64,000 nt of DNA from Pythium myriotylum (GCA_023091665.1 JALJCQ010000017.1:3213501-3277500); one strand, 5' to 3'; positions 1-10,314 are shown, counted from the stretch's first letter. Translations and numbers: made by a program. Notes: generated by a model not told the origin, from the sequence alone.

Positions 1-865
1 CTCTGCTTTTTAATTCACGCGTTTTGTTCCGGGCGAATCTCCGGGCGTCCGTCCGAAGAGAACGCCGAGATCTCTGGAGAGGGTAGGTCGACGCGCACGT
101 CCGCATGGTCCGGAGATGGGACCTCTGCACCCAAGCGACGTGGGAAGCGCTGGCCACAGTCTTCCCAACGCTGCCAAAACGTGGGTCCAACGTTGGCGTG
201 TGAAATCGCTCGAAACTCTGCTGCGTGCAGTAAGAGCCGTGAGGAGTCTGGCGGCCTTGGGTTCGCCGAGCGTGACGCAAGCGCCGAGAGCGAGCAGACG
301 TCTCGCGGCGTCACGCCCGATTGAACCCAGCGAGTGAACCCACAGCCAGCGGGCGATTCGAATAGTAATACCATCGAGCACGATCCAACGTTGGATCGTG
401 GCCACAGGACGAAAGCTCCGGAAATCCAGCGAGCCCCGGCCTCAGCAATCCGGTTCCCGTCCGGAAAAAACCGAAGAAAACTCCTAACGCCGAATTCCTA
501 AATTTTACGAATGCGAGGGTGAGATGAGTAGTAGTACCATGATGAGTAGTAGTACTGCGCTCGACGTATCCTCGAGCGCAGCAAATGATTCGCTCAGGTG
601 TCAAAGACAGTCGACCGACTGATCTTCTTCTTCCTCTCCTTCCGCTGTTGGGCACGTCGCAGGCCGCGTCTTTCCGCCCCATGCACGTACGAGCTCAGCT
701 CGCCTTCTCTTCAGTTCCTGGACTTCTTTACTCAGTTCGCGAGGGGCGGAGCCTCGTCTCCCGTAGCGTCAAGGCGCCCACTAGTCGATCTGTGTGATGG
801 CGGTCGCGCCTAACCAGCAAAGTCTCCGCAACAAGACGCCAGGGTTCAGCCAGCACGACCCGTCT
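1..865. other. Intergenic stretch with short repeats
   Basis: No convincing gene. Open frames here are short and have no recognisable domain. It holds a perfect 22-bp palindrome at 379-400, a direct repeat of about 15 bp (gatgagtagtagtac) starting near 522 and 541, and a small hairpin near 556-583 (10-bp arms reading ctgcgctcga and tcgagcgcag). The window edge cuts whatever lies to the left. Confidence 0.5.
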
Positions 866-3169
866 TTATTCCACGGGCTTGCAGCATGCCGGGCCGGCCA
901 GTCCCACGCCGCTCTTGGCCAGCACCCAGCTTGTGAGCGACACGCCTTCGGTCGTCAGTGGGCCTCTCGTCTCACGCGGCTCCGACTCTTCCTCTCGTTC
1001 TCGACTCGGGATCGTGAAGACCGAGTCTCGCCGCCGCGGGTCTCGCCTCGGTCTCTCCTTCCCGTAGTCGCCGATCACGGTCTCCGCTAGTGACTTTGTC
1101 AACGAGGGTCTCAGCTCCGACGGCAGCGGCGCCGTCATCCAGATCGCCGCTCTTCGCTCAGTCTTGAGCTCGTCCTGCTCGGGCCACGCCCAGTACGCCT
1201 GCTCCTCACGAGGCTCGACCACGAGCGTTGCTTTCCTCGTCGGCGTTGTGATCGTCTCGGTGGGCCGAGTCACCACGGCTCGCCGTCGCGGCGGCCGCAT
1301 GCACGCGTAGAAGTCGATCGCACGCTGGACCGAGCCGAAGCGCCACGTGCGCTGACACTGCGCTGTCTGGTTGCACACGACGAGCGCCGCCTCGAAGTGC
1401 CGCATGGCTTGGTCGAGATCGCCCACGGCGACGTGGTACTCGCCCAGTTGGTAGAGCGCAAGGCACTCCATGGCACTGTCGCCGAGCGACTGGCTCTGCT
1501 GTAGCAGCTGCGTGAACTCGGCACGTGCTCCGTCGAACTCGCGCAATCTAAAGAGCGCCCGTCCGATCAGGTGGCGGCATCGCAGCTCGCGGTCGTGGTC
1601 TCGCTGAGCTACGGCCGCGTCGAGGCTCTCCTGGTGCAGCAGCAGCGCCTCGCCCGACTCGTCCGCGAGATCCAGCAGCGCCACCGCGTAGGCATCGGCG
1701 CACGCCATCTCCAGCGGCCGGAAGAGCGCCGCGCTTGCGGGCTCACTCGCGAGCTGCTTGGTGAGATCGTAGGCCATCTTGAGCGTCGTGAGCGAGCTCG
1801 ACACGTTCGTGCAGCGCTGGAGACTGCCCGAAGCCAGCAGCAGCCGCGTGAGCGTGAGCAAAACGTCACGCAGCAGCGCCGCGCGGCATCGCAACGACGC
1901 GTTTGCGACGGCCTCGTTCGCGAACGCACTGCCAAAGTCGTCCGGGATCGACTGCACGACGGCTGGAGCGAGGATTCTCACGATCCAGCGCCGGAGGTTC
2001 TGTGACTGGACGAGCGATCGAGCGTCGATGAGCTCGTGCGCTGCATCATCGAGCGCCTGAGACTCGAGAAGGATGGCCCGGGACGTCGTGGCCGAGTCTC
2101 GCATCAGTACGCGGAGGAACTCAGTCGTCTGCTGTAGAGCGATCAAGAGCGCGATCGCCTCGTCGCTGGTTGCACACTGATGGTGAAGCGCCTCGTGCAT
2201 CATTGGCTCGAGTTTGAGCAGCAATGGAGACGTGGAAAGCGACTCCATGAGCCGAAAGCGGCGTTTTATGTCGATCGACAGAGGGTCATCGTCCTCCTCG
2301 TCGTCGACGTCATTAAGTTGGCTCGGTTGTTGTTGTGGCTGGTCAACCTCGTCAACATCTGCGACCGACTGACACAACAGCGATGGAGAAATCACTACTC
2401 GTGACATGCCAAGGTCTCTGTAGAGCTGTCGCATGAGCGTGTGCAGCTTCTTGCGCTGTGGAGTCCGGCGCAACGCGTGGCCGACATGCTCGATGGCTTG
2501 TTCTGTCTTCCCGAGACTTCTAGCGCACTGTGCTGCGACGAAGTAGGCGTCAGGAGACCGTGGATCGATGTCAATGGCTGCAAGAGCGTCTGTGTGCGCC
2601 TGCTTGACAGCCCAGAGCTCTTTTGACGTGAGAAAGCGCGTGTCACTCTCGCAGATACCCGGGTCCAGCGCCTCGAGAAGCATCAATGGGATCGTGGTCG
2701 ACGCGTCAAACTTGACGTACTGTAGCAGCGTCTTGGCTCGGCGACAGAAAAGATACGCGAGCGATGCCGGGTCCTCCGGCTCGCTGTCGTCGTTGTCTTC
2801 ACAGTCCTCGAGCTCTTGTTGCGAGAGATCCCCGCGCGAGAGCTTGGCAGTGATGCGCCTCGTGAGCGAGCAGATCAGCTCCAGCTCGGGGAGCAGCGTT
2901 GTTGGTGGCGCCTCCTCTTGAAGCAAAACGCCAGTCGCACGAGGCGAGGCCTTGGCCCTCTTGACTTGACGCCTGTCACTGAGACGTCGTGACAGCTCGG
3001 CGGCTTTGTCACCAGGGCTCTTCGCGTCTTTTTCATCCTCGACGTGGTCTTCCTCGTCGTTCTCTTGGGGTTGGAGAGATCCGTGGCGTACGTTACGAGA
3101 GACTGGCGCCGGCTGGAGCTTGAGCACATCGGTCCGGTCGGCGAGCATCTCCTCGGCCTCTTGCTGCAT
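866..3169 (-). CDS. TPR-repeat protein (hypothetical)
   Basis: A 767-aa single-exon ORF starting at an ATG. Residues 1-110 are charged and low in complexity. From about residue 140 the protein is helical. Two stretches have tetratricopeptide character: about residues 195-245 (AYFVAAQCARSLGKTEQAIE) and about 555-620 (ALYQLGEYHVAVGDLDQAMR), where A/G/L/Y/A spacing and paired helices match TPRs. An acidic, Asp-rich insert lies between them. The C-terminal 120 residues are basic and probably disordered. TPR proteins are scaffolds; the partner cannot be inferred. No signal peptide or membrane segment is visible. It is transcribed away from the carrier gene at 4402. Exact start and absence of introns are not proven, but the long uninterrupted frame is convincing. 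Confidence 0.8.
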   Translation of the reverse strand: MQQEAEEMLADRTDVLKLQPAPVSRNVRHGSLQPQENDEEDHVEDEKDAKSPGDKAAELSRRLSDRRQVKRAKASPRATGVLLQEEAPPTTLLPELELICSLTRRITAKLSRGDLSQQELEDCEDNDDSEPEDPASLAYLFCRRAKTLLQYVKFDASTTIPLMLLEALDPGICESDTRFLTSKELWAVKQAHTDALAAIDIDPRSPDAYFVAAQCARSLGKTEQAIEHVGHALRRTPQRKKLHTLMRQLYRDLGMSRVVISPSLLCQSVADVDEVDQPQQQPSQLNDVDDEEDDDPLSIDIKRRFRLMESLSTSPLLLKLEPMMHEALHHQCATSDEAIALLIALQQTTEFLRVLMRDSATTSRAILLESQALDDAAHELIDARSLVQSQNLRRWIVRILAPAVVQSIPDDFGSAFANEAVANASLRCRAALLRDVLLTLTRLLLASGSLQRCTNVSSSLTTLKMAYDLTKQLASEPASAALFRPLEMACADAYAVALLDLADESGEALLLHQESLDAAVAQRDHDRELRCRHLIGRALFRLREFDGARAEFTQLLQQSQSLGDSAMECLALYQLGEYHVAVGDLDQAMRHFEAALVVCNQTAQCQRTWRFGSVQRAIDFYACMRPPRRRAVVTRPTETITTPTRKATLVVEPREEQAYWAWPEQDELKTERRAAIWMTAPLPSELRPSLTKSLAETVIGDYGKERPRRDPRRRDSVFTIPSREREEESEPRETRGPLTTEGVSLTSWVLAKSGVGLAGPACCKPVE

Positions 3170-4401
3170 GACTTATCTTCTGACCTGTTTGCGTCGGTTT
3201 CTACTATGGCGACGGCACTCGAGACTTCGACGCACCGTGGGAAGAGATTGGTGATGGTATCTCCGGAAGCGGAGCCGTTGGGAGATTCGCGAAAACTTGA
3301 ACACGATCTAAAGATAGCAGTCACGACTGACTGACGTGAGAGGCAAGGAAGATACCTGATACGGATCGTGGCAAAACGGATGGAAAGTCAAGATCAGAGG
3401 CATGCGATTGTGGCGAGAGCCTTGAAGTCTGACCTCCAATAGATGATATATGAGTGATGGACGGCTGTAATATCTCACTTTGTTTGCAGTGTTGAGAACT
3501 GCAAAACTAAATATCCTGGCAGCGAGGAGCTTCCCAGTTTGGCTACGTCGTGAAGCCGCCTTGAAGTTCCTCGCGCTACACCTTGCAAACCTCCATACTC
3601 TTTATGAGAGCGCAACGATGAGACAGCCACTGACGCTGTCACGGACTGGTTATGTGGTAACTCTGCTCTTCGACGTGAGCTCTCCTCTCGGACGTCGACG
3701 AGTGGTGACTCCGCTGCACCCTGTGAACCCTCGCTGAAAGCTCTTCTTTCACTGCCAACCTGGCTACTTCGAGCCAAGCAGCACCGACGCCCTTCTCTTG
3801 TACGTCTCACACTTGGCGCCTGAACATCGAACTCAACGTGCGTCGGGTAGGAATGGATGAACCTGCGACAACCTTGATGCTTCAACTGAGACGGGCAAAG
3901 TTGCTTGGGGGGGGGGGGGGGGTCATGTTACAAACCGTCCGTTACGAACCACCTCGTGACGTCTGCGACGTGGCTGCGGGATCACCTGGCGTCATCATGC
4001 TTGTGCTTCGTCCGTCAGGATTGGATCTCCTTTCCACCAATCAAATCACACCTCCACCATTTCATCCAATCAAACCCACTTCAAGTCGAACGTCAGGTTG
4101 CGGTTCGCTTCGATCTGTCCTTTTTCCGTCCAATCGCACTGTCCACCTCGGCTCCATTTTCCACCAATCCATACTCTTCAATTCCCTTTTCCCACCAATC
4201 CCCTTCCTCCTCTGTGGTCCACACCACCCATGCCACCGCCGCCGCGTCACGCGTGGCGCGTAGCTCCTCGCCCCCAATGGCCGAGGATCCCTTTGCCGAG
4301 AGCCGTTGCGACCCACGCAGCCGCCGACGAACGCAAACACCTCACCTTCCTTGCCTTCCCTTGCCGTGCCTTCCTCATTCGTATTCTCTCTCTCTGTCAC
4401 C
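3170..4401. other. Intergenic region between divergent genes
   Basis: About 1.2 kb between the divergent TPR and carrier genes, with no supported gene. It contains a 16-nt G run at 3907-3922 and, near the carrier, a set of CCAATC boxes annotated separately. The last 90 nt before 4402 are C/T-rich, as in many oomycete initiator regions. Confidence 0.5.
4037..4200 (+). promoter_or_regulatory. Cluster of five CCAAT boxes
   Basis: CCAATC occurs on the + strand at 4037-4042, 4066-4071, 4130-4135, 4164-4169 and 4195-4200, all in the same orientation and 200-365 nt upstream of the carrier ATG at 4402. Another CCAAT lies near 4273. CCAAT is the binding site of the NF-Y/HAP complex, which in fungi controls respiratory genes. 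That this complex acts here is inference. Confidence 0.5.
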
Positions 4402-5877
4402 ATGGCCGACGCGACGCCCCCGCCCAAGCCCGTGCTGCTGCGCCGCAACTCGCGGCTCACGGTGGACCAGATGCTGCGCGACGCCTTCGCGCGCGTCGAC
4501 ACGAACGGCGACGGCCGCGTGGACGCGCTCGACATCCAAAAGGGTCTGCGCGGCGCCGGCGTGCGGCTGCAGCCCGACGAAGTGGCCTCGCTCATGCACC
4601 GCCTCGACCCGGAGAACCACGGCGCCGTGACCTTTGACGAGTTCTACGCGCTCCACGAAGCGTTCATCGCCAAGACCTTTCGCGACTTTGACGCCGAGAA
4701 GAAAGGATACCTGGACGACGCGGCGCTGCAGCAGGGGCTCCAGCGGCTCGGCGTGCAGGTCACGCTCGCCGAGGCGCACACGATGATCAAGGAGCTGAAC
4801 CCGGCCGACCTCCACCGCGTGCGCGAGAACGACTTCAAGTACCTCTACCTCGTGCTGCGCGCCAAGATGCACGAGTCGTCCAACTTTGAGCACCTGCTCT
4901 GGGACCCCGACGTGCGCCACCTCTCCAAGCACTGGTGGAAGGCCAGCGTCGAGATTGGCGAGGGCGGTCTCCGCGCGCCGCTGCCGCAGAAGAAAGACGG
5001 CAGCACGACCAAGGTCTCCCCGACTGTCAAGTTCTTCGGCGGCGCGCTCTCGGGCGTGATCGAGGCGCTCATCCTCACGCCGCTCGACGTGACCAAGACG
5101 CGTCTGCAGCTTGACAAGACGGGCCAGTACAAGGGATTCGTGGACGCCGGCAAGCAGCTCTTCCGCGCGGAAGGCCCCAAGGGCCTCTACAAGGGCTTCA
5201 CGCCCTGGACCATCCACGTCGTAACCAAGAACGGCACGCGCTTCTACTTCAACGCGATTTACCGATCGATGCTGGCCGATAAAAACGGCCAGGTGAGCGG
5301 CAGCAACGAGTTCATCGCCGGCGCGCTGGCTGGTGCGACCGAGGCCGTGCTCATCGTGACGCCGTTTGAGGTTATCAAGACGCGTCTCCAGGGCCAGAAC
5401 GTCGTCAAGGGCGAGCAGCTCAAGTACCGTGGCACGATCCACACGGCGCTTACCATCATGCGCAACGAAGGCCCGCTGTCGCTCTGGAAGGGCGTGGCGC
5501 CGACCATCGGTCGCCAGGGTCTCAACCAGGCCTGTAGCTTCTGGTCCAACAACTTCATCAAGAAGTACGTCTGGAAGCTCGAGGACGGCAACACGCTGCC
5601 AGCGTGGAAGAGTGGCCTCACGGGTATGCTCGGTGCGATCCCGGGCCCGTGCCTCAACTGTCCTCTCGACGTCGTCAAGACGCGATTGATGGCCCAGGAG
5701 TCGGGCAAGGCCGCCGCCAAGTACAAGGGCACGCTCCACGCGCTGCGCGTGATCCCGAAAGAGGAAGGCTTCGGTGCGCTTTACAAGGGCCTCGTGCCGC
5801 GTCTCACGCGTCTCTGCCCGTCCTACGGCATCCAATGGCTCGTGATGGACCAGGTCACGGCCTATTTCTCCAAGTAG
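4402..5877 (+). CDS. Mitochondrial carrier with N-terminal EF-hands
   Basis: A 491-aa inner-membrane solute carrier. The ATG at 4402 sits in a good context (caccATGG). Residues 1-160 form an EF-hand region: the first loop (DTNGDGRVDALD) is canonical, the second (DPENHGAVTFDE) is near-canonical, and the third and fourth are degenerate. Residues about 200-490 hold three mitochondrial carrier repeats, each with a Px[D/E]xx[K/R] signature: TPLDVTKTRLQ, TPFEVIKTRLQ and CPLDVVKTRLM. The third repeat, with its GLNQACSFW stretch, resembles the succinate/fumarate or citrate carriers more than the ATP-Mg/phosphate carriers. EF-hand carriers sense cytosolic or intermembrane-space calcium. The substrate is inferred only from resemblance. 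CCAAT boxes upstream may control it. Confidence 0.92.
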   Translation: MADATPPPKPVLLRRNSRLTVDQMLRDAFARVDTNGDGRVDALDIQKGLRGAGVRLQPDEVASLMHRLDPENHGAVTFDEFYALHEAFIAKTFRDFDAEKKGYLDDAALQQGLQRLGVQVTLAEAHTMIKELNPADLHRVRENDFKYLYLVLRAKMHESSNFEHLLWDPDVRHLSKHWWKASVEIGEGGLRAPLPQKKDGSTTKVSPTVKFFGGALSGVIEALILTPLDVTKTRLQLDKTGQYKGFVDAGKQLFRAEGPKGLYKGFTPWTIHVVTKNGTRFYFNAIYRSMLADKNGQVSGSNEFIAGALAGATEAVLIVTPFEVIKTRLQGQNVVKGEQLKYRGTIHTALTIMRNEGPLSLWKGVAPTIGRQGLNQACSFWSNNFIKKYVWKLEDGNTLPAWKSGLTGMLGAIPGPCLNCPLDVVKTRLMAQESGKAAAKYKGTLHALRVIPKEEGFGALYKGLVPRLTRLCPSYGIQWLVMDQVTAYFSK

Positions 5878-6085
5878 ATTGCTTGTGTTCGATTCACTGC
5901 TCCAACTTGCATATAACCACGCTCAATACGGTATGATCTCTTTGTGAGGTACTAAAACGAAACGATTTTGGAACCTTGATTCTTTACGCGAGCGCTACAG
6001 ATTGTATCGTGGACGGTCAAAGTTCTTGGTGTGTAACAACAACGAAATCATGCGCGGATGCTGATGAGCTCGCGTGAACGTGACA

Positions 6086-7324
6086 CTAGTCAGAGTCATC
6101 CGACAAGACTTCCTTACGTTTGATCACAAGGAGACCATCCGCCCCAACAATGCCGGCTTTCTTCGCTGCCGTCTCGAAATGGTTCGGGTTGTATCCCAAC
6201 CCAGGGGGAAGGATGATAAACGGCTTGTTCTCACTCGTTTCTGGGATCTGCCGGTCGTGAATGGATTTGTTGGACTCCTCGTTGAGCGCATACAATGCGT
6301 CCCAAACTGCTGGGTCGAGGAAAGCTTCCATCTCTCTTTTCTTCACAGAACCAGCTGGCCAGCGAAACTCCAATACGCGACCCATTGAAATTTTCGAGTC
6401 GGATAGTTGCAGCTAGAATTCCTCGTTGAAGGCATACGCTAGTAAGTCGAGAAACTTGCGGCACGACAGCTCTCCAGCAAGGCTTCTGTATAGCTCATAC
6501 TTGCGAGACTTGGGTGACGATTCTTGGTCATTTCGCGTCCGAGCTGCTTTTTTCGACTTGACTGTAGCTTGCGCGCCAATCGTTGTTGCTTTGGCTGGTT
6601 CTTCGGGCGCTGCCTTTTCCGACTCGGCCGGTTCAATTAGTCCAGCGGGTAGTAAAGTGGGTTCCTCGTCGGGATTTGCACCGCTTGATTCGAAGTCCAC
6701 GATCACTGTGTACCGCTGAGTGTTGAATGGCTTCGGGAGCCTTTCATCCTCGAGCACCCGATCGAATGTTGTCACCGACGAATTGAAGACCTGAATGTCC
6801 TTGAGGAGGAACTGGCCCTTGCAATGCAATGTCACGTTGACACGGACCGACGATGGAGCCACTTGCATCCTACATGCCCGTTGGAGCAGGTTCATCCATT
6901 CACTCATCTTCACGGACGTGTCGAATGGGAAGGCATTCCACGAGACGCCACGGCGCTTGCAAGAGCAGTATAGATAGCCCATGACGATGCTGAAGCGAGA
7001 CTGGTAATTCGAGACTGGTGAACATTGGGCAGGCTGGTCCAGAGCAACTCCTTTTTCCTCGAAAGGGAATAGCGTGCTAGCTGCCTTGACGCGGAGGTGA
7101 AGCTCTCAACCAAGCGTTTCTCTCATTTCTACGCCTCTGACGAAATCAGAGCAATCAGGACGATAAATTGGGTTTCACCCAAATATCCATTTAGCTTAGT
7201 CAAAAATTTAGAATAAGCTAATGCTCTCGAAGTGAAGACCATCAAGTACACATCACTCGCATTCACAGGGCCTGCCATGCCCGTAATGCGAATCAGTGCC
7301 TCCCCCAGAGTCATGTCTCCTATG
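6086..7324 (-). pseudogene. Unrecognised gene, split by an in-frame TAG
   Basis: Coding-like sequence read on the minus strand. A 5' block at about 7324-7129 contains MTLGEALIRITGMAGPVN. A middle block, open from just after a TGA near 7094, runs through ATG 6982 to a TAG at 6413-6415. A 3' block continues in the same frame (ATG 6385) to 6086. Between the middle and 3' blocks the only interruption is that TAG. The join between the 5' and middle blocks would need an intron or frameshift around 7095-7190. The protein is cytosolic in character with a Lys/Ala/Glu-rich linker. I recognise no family. The outer edge of the large inverted repeat (about 7229) falls inside the 5' block, so a truncated copy of it exists at 12751. 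It may be a functional two-gene arrangement, but decay is more likely. Confidence 0.45.
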
Positions 7325-9407
7325 ATGCCGTCGAAACTGGACAGCGCGCTGTGTATGTATCCATGCGGATGATTTCATGCACCTCAATGTCATCGCAAGT
7401 ACTCATGTTTCCACACGCACATTCGCGCCATTTGTGGTCCAAAACATGGCCCAAAAAACTATGGTCCAAAATGTGGTCAGGGCCCAATTGTGGCCCGTTC
7501 TAAATTCTTCCATAGCCGTGCGGACCACGTGCATGGCCATGGGGGGTCTGAAGAGCGGAAAGGTGTAGGCCGTTTTGATGGCTCGCAAGATCGCTCGGAT
7601 GCTGTCTTCACACAATCGTTTCTCGGCTTTGTCGGGTCGGTTGCATTCATCTCGTTCATACACCCATTTTTGCTTCTTCGGTATGGCTTCCGAACTGACC
7701 ATCAGAGCGACGTCGGAGACTCCTTCCTCGACGGTCTCAGGCTCCAATCCAAGCGCTGTTGCCAACGCCGCTGCCACTGTCACGGACGCGCGACTATCCC
7801 AGTCGTCGAGTGAGAACGCAGCCGAGCGTCGCCAATACCCCACGTTGTACGAAATCAGGGATCGTTGCGCCGCACGCCACGTGACCTTCGTGTCTGAAGG
7901 TAACATCGGCGCTAGGGTCTCCTTGAGTTGTGACACGGACCGCCGCACATCGAACGAGAAGTAGTAGAGGCCGCGGTTCGAGTCAAAGATTTCGCCCTGC
8001 ACCATGTGGGCTGTGGTCGAGTCCACCGAGACACCGAATAGACTCCCGTCCACCAGGTCATCTTCATGGTGGTTTTGTGAGATGGCAACAGCAGGATTGT
8101 ACACCCCGTCGAAGCCGATTGGCAACCAGCGGCGAAAGATGTCGGGATGGAGACGATGAAACGCCGCGCTTAACGGTCGGAGCATCGCGTGTTCGAGATC
8201 TTCCAAGAAATCGATCTGTTCGTCGGAGAGGTCAAGATGGGCGCGGGGTTTCTGGGATCGACATCGAACGGACTCGCAGTGGAGGGCGACGTCTCGAACG
8301 AACTGCCACTGCTCCGGCGTGAAGAGACCAACTGGGGGGACGTCGGTATAGCTGACTCCGTCTGGGTGCATGCGATGTCGCCACAGGCCGTTCGCCACGA
8401 TGTCACAAAGCTTTGATGGAGAGAGGGGCGAGCCATTGTCTTTCAGCTCACGGAGCTCGTTGACTCTCTCCATGATTTCGCAGATAAACTCGAGACGATT
8501 GTAAGCCCACTCTTCGCCCTCTGTCAACTGATACAAGTCGCTGGAACCTGGCAAATGAGGATTCTCGCCATCGCCATCGCTATCGCCATCGTCGCCACCG
8601 TCCTCATTCTTGTCCTCGCTCCCGTCTTCGCTCGCATGCTCACACTCACCGTCATCCTCACCTTCATCCCCGCAGTCATCTCCAGCCGCAGCCACAGCCA
8701 CAGCCACAACTTCAGTTTCGGCTTCAACCCCAGCCCCCGCCTCAGTGGCAACCGCAGCTCCAGTCTCTCCGTCACACGGTGGTGATGAACTAGGAATAAG
8801 AGAGTCTTGTGCTGACGATTGGTTGCGAGCAGCGTGGTCTTGTTGGTCTTGCAACGTCGAGGTGGAGTCAGAAGTTGGCGGGTTGGCTGCGTGGTGAGTG
8901 CAACGCGTCGTCGACTGTGGTCGCCTCGTGCAGCAGAGGGGGAGGAGCGTGGTCTTCCACATGGCGAGAAGACCCCTTGAGCAGACCAGGGTAAATAGGC
9001 GAATGAGAAAGAGGAGGTCCAAGTCCAAGTCCAAGTCGAAGTCGAAGTCGAGGTCGAAGTCAAAGGGGAGGAGTAAAGCGGAGTAGAGTGGGCTCTGAAT
9101 CGAGTGAGCTTGCGCGAGTGGAGTAGTGGGAGACTGATGGAAAGCCATGTCGCTGGCGGTGTGATTCTTCCCGTTTCGTTGAACTGTGCATGAGAGGTCG
9201 AAACTGTACACACCTTGATAGCACCGAAGCGAACATTCGACGATGCTTCGTTGATGTGCGGTGCATGAAGTGTGATGTATCGGATATGCTGTGACGAGGC
9301 AATGTTTGATCCGAAGTCATCTTGTCGTTGCAGTAATTCGAGGTACCTCCACAAAGTGATATATCTCACATTTGAGAAGAGTGATTGTCGTTTTGGAGAG
9401 TGCTTGT
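7229..9407. repeat. Left arm of large inverted repeat
   Basis: This 2.18-kb arm is the reverse complement of 10658-12836; paired positions sum to 20065. The inner part (7403-9407) appears identical, since every overlapping reading frame gives identical translations in the two arms. The outer 110 nt show three mismatches, for example G at 7324 against the T at 12741. The inner end is sharp: homology stops at 9407, where tgcttgt is followed by unrelated sequence in each arm. Confidence 0.95.
7403..9148 (-). CDS. Hypothetical 581-aa protein, copy 1
   Basis: An unrecognised ORF, identical to the one at 10917-12662. The first ATG in frame is at 9148; the frame stays open 21 codons further upstream but without an ATG. 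Near residues 35-50 alternating Asp/Phe/Leu residues come from a GAC-TTC-type triplet repeat. Residues about 130-190 are Ala/Glu/Asp/Gly-rich and acidic. From about residue 195 the sequence is globular, with many conserved-looking Trp, His and Arg residues (for example EWAYNRLEFICEIMERV and WRAAQRSLISYNVGYWRR). The C-terminus is Trp-rich. No catalytic motif, signal peptide or clear membrane segment is seen. The globular middle could be a host gene or a domain carried by a mobile element. Confidence 0.6.
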   Translation of the reverse strand: MAFHQSPTTPLAQAHSIQSPLYSALLLPFDFDLDFDFDLDLDLDLLFLIRLFTLVCSRGLLAMWKTTLLPLCCTRRPQSTTRCTHHAANPPTSDSTSTLQDQQDHAARNQSSAQDSLIPSSSPPCDGETGAAVATEAGAGVEAETEVVAVAVAAAGDDCGDEGEDDGECEHASEDGSEDKNEDGGDDGDSDGDGENPHLPGSSDLYQLTEGEEWAYNRLEFICEIMERVNELRELKDNGSPLSPSKLCDIVANGLWRHRMHPDGVSYTDVPPVGLFTPEQWQFVRDVALHCESVRCRSQKPRAHLDLSDEQIDFLEDLEHAMLRPLSAAFHRLHPDIFRRWLPIGFDGVYNPAVAISQNHHEDDLVDGSLFGVSVDSTTAHMVQGEIFDSNRGLYYFSFDVRRSVSQLKETLAPMLPSDTKVTWRAAQRSLISYNVGYWRRSAAFSLDDWDSRASVTVAAALATALGLEPETVEEGVSDVALMVSSEAIPKKQKWVYERDECNRPDKAEKRLCEDSIRAILRAIKTAYTFPLFRPPMAMHVVRTAMEEFRTGHNWALTTFWTIVFWAMFWTTNGANVRVET

Positions 9408-9506
9408 CAAGGGAACAGTAGTCTGCTGATCGGTGCATCAATGCTAGTCAAATTTGTGTGTTCAAACTTGTGTGCGTCACGTAGACGCGAACCTCGAAGC
9501 CCTCAC

Positions 9507-10284
9507 TGCAGTTTGCATCCGCGAGTGCCGCCCAAGATCTGGGAACTACCCTCCTTCTTCAAGTGTCTCCGAGACTACGACGACACAGGAGCTGGACCGT
9601 TCCCAGTACTGCAAGCGGTCTGGAAACAGCTCGTACTGGAAAAGCTTGTCGTGCTCAACGCCTGGCGCAACAGCAAGCCCGACGAAACTCACGCCTGGTC
9701 TAGCCAGCACTCCATCGTGTTAGCTGCCATCGTGTGCTCGACACGCTACTCTGTTGACTGGAACGGCAACCGGATGCACCACCCCATGCGACCGGCATTA
9801 TCGCCAAGTTTACGAGCCTCTTGGAGGATACCGGGGCCCCCTCGACAACCGTACTGTGCTGGCGGAACCCACTCGAATCCTCTTCTTCGACCGTGGCTCG
9901 AGAGTTAAGCCTGGTCCAGGAGGAGCAGGGGCCCTCATCGTCGATATCTCGACCGCGAACCCCACCGCCAAGATCCTCTGGAGCTCCGCAACAAGCCTGC
10001 TGGACCCAAGGACCACCAACAGTCGAGCGGATTACCGAGGCCTCATCGATGGCCTCCAAGCCGCGATGGAAAACGACTGACGAGACATCACGGCCATCGG
10101 GGATAGCGCGCTCATCCTCCACCAAATGCGCGACTACCGGGCACCCCACAACGAGCAGCTTCGTCTACTCTACCGTAAAGCCAGACGACCATCACCCAAC
10201 CGACAGGCCCAGTCACACGGACATGCCCAGCTCGTCGCCTTCGACTTACACCCCTGGCTTCTTAGCCATGTCGACCCATGGTAA
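9507..10284 (+). pseudogene. Retroelement RNase H remnant
   Basis: Lies in the 1250-bp spacer of the inverted repeat. A coding-like segment (about 9507-9730, containing LEKLVVLNAWRNSKPDETHA) is followed after a frameshift by an RNase H-like domain in frame 9754. Recognisable features are RILFFDRGSR with the first acidic residue, the glycine-rich PGPGGAGALIV strand, SRADYRGLIDGLQAA and, after an in-frame TGA at about 10078, AIGDSALILHQMRDYRAPHN. Family knowledge suggests the TGA replaced a Trp codon. This arrangement matches the RNase H of non-LTR retroelements. It is dead, being frameshifted and stop-interrupted, and has no visible reverse transcriptase. Confidence 0.75.
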
Positions 10285-10314
10285 CGAGAACAGCATAGAG
10301 CTCCAGCTATTAGA

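Noticed and set aside
4375..5835. 486-aa open frame opposite the mitochondrial carrier
   Set aside because: Antisense shadow of a GC-rich gene; no domain.
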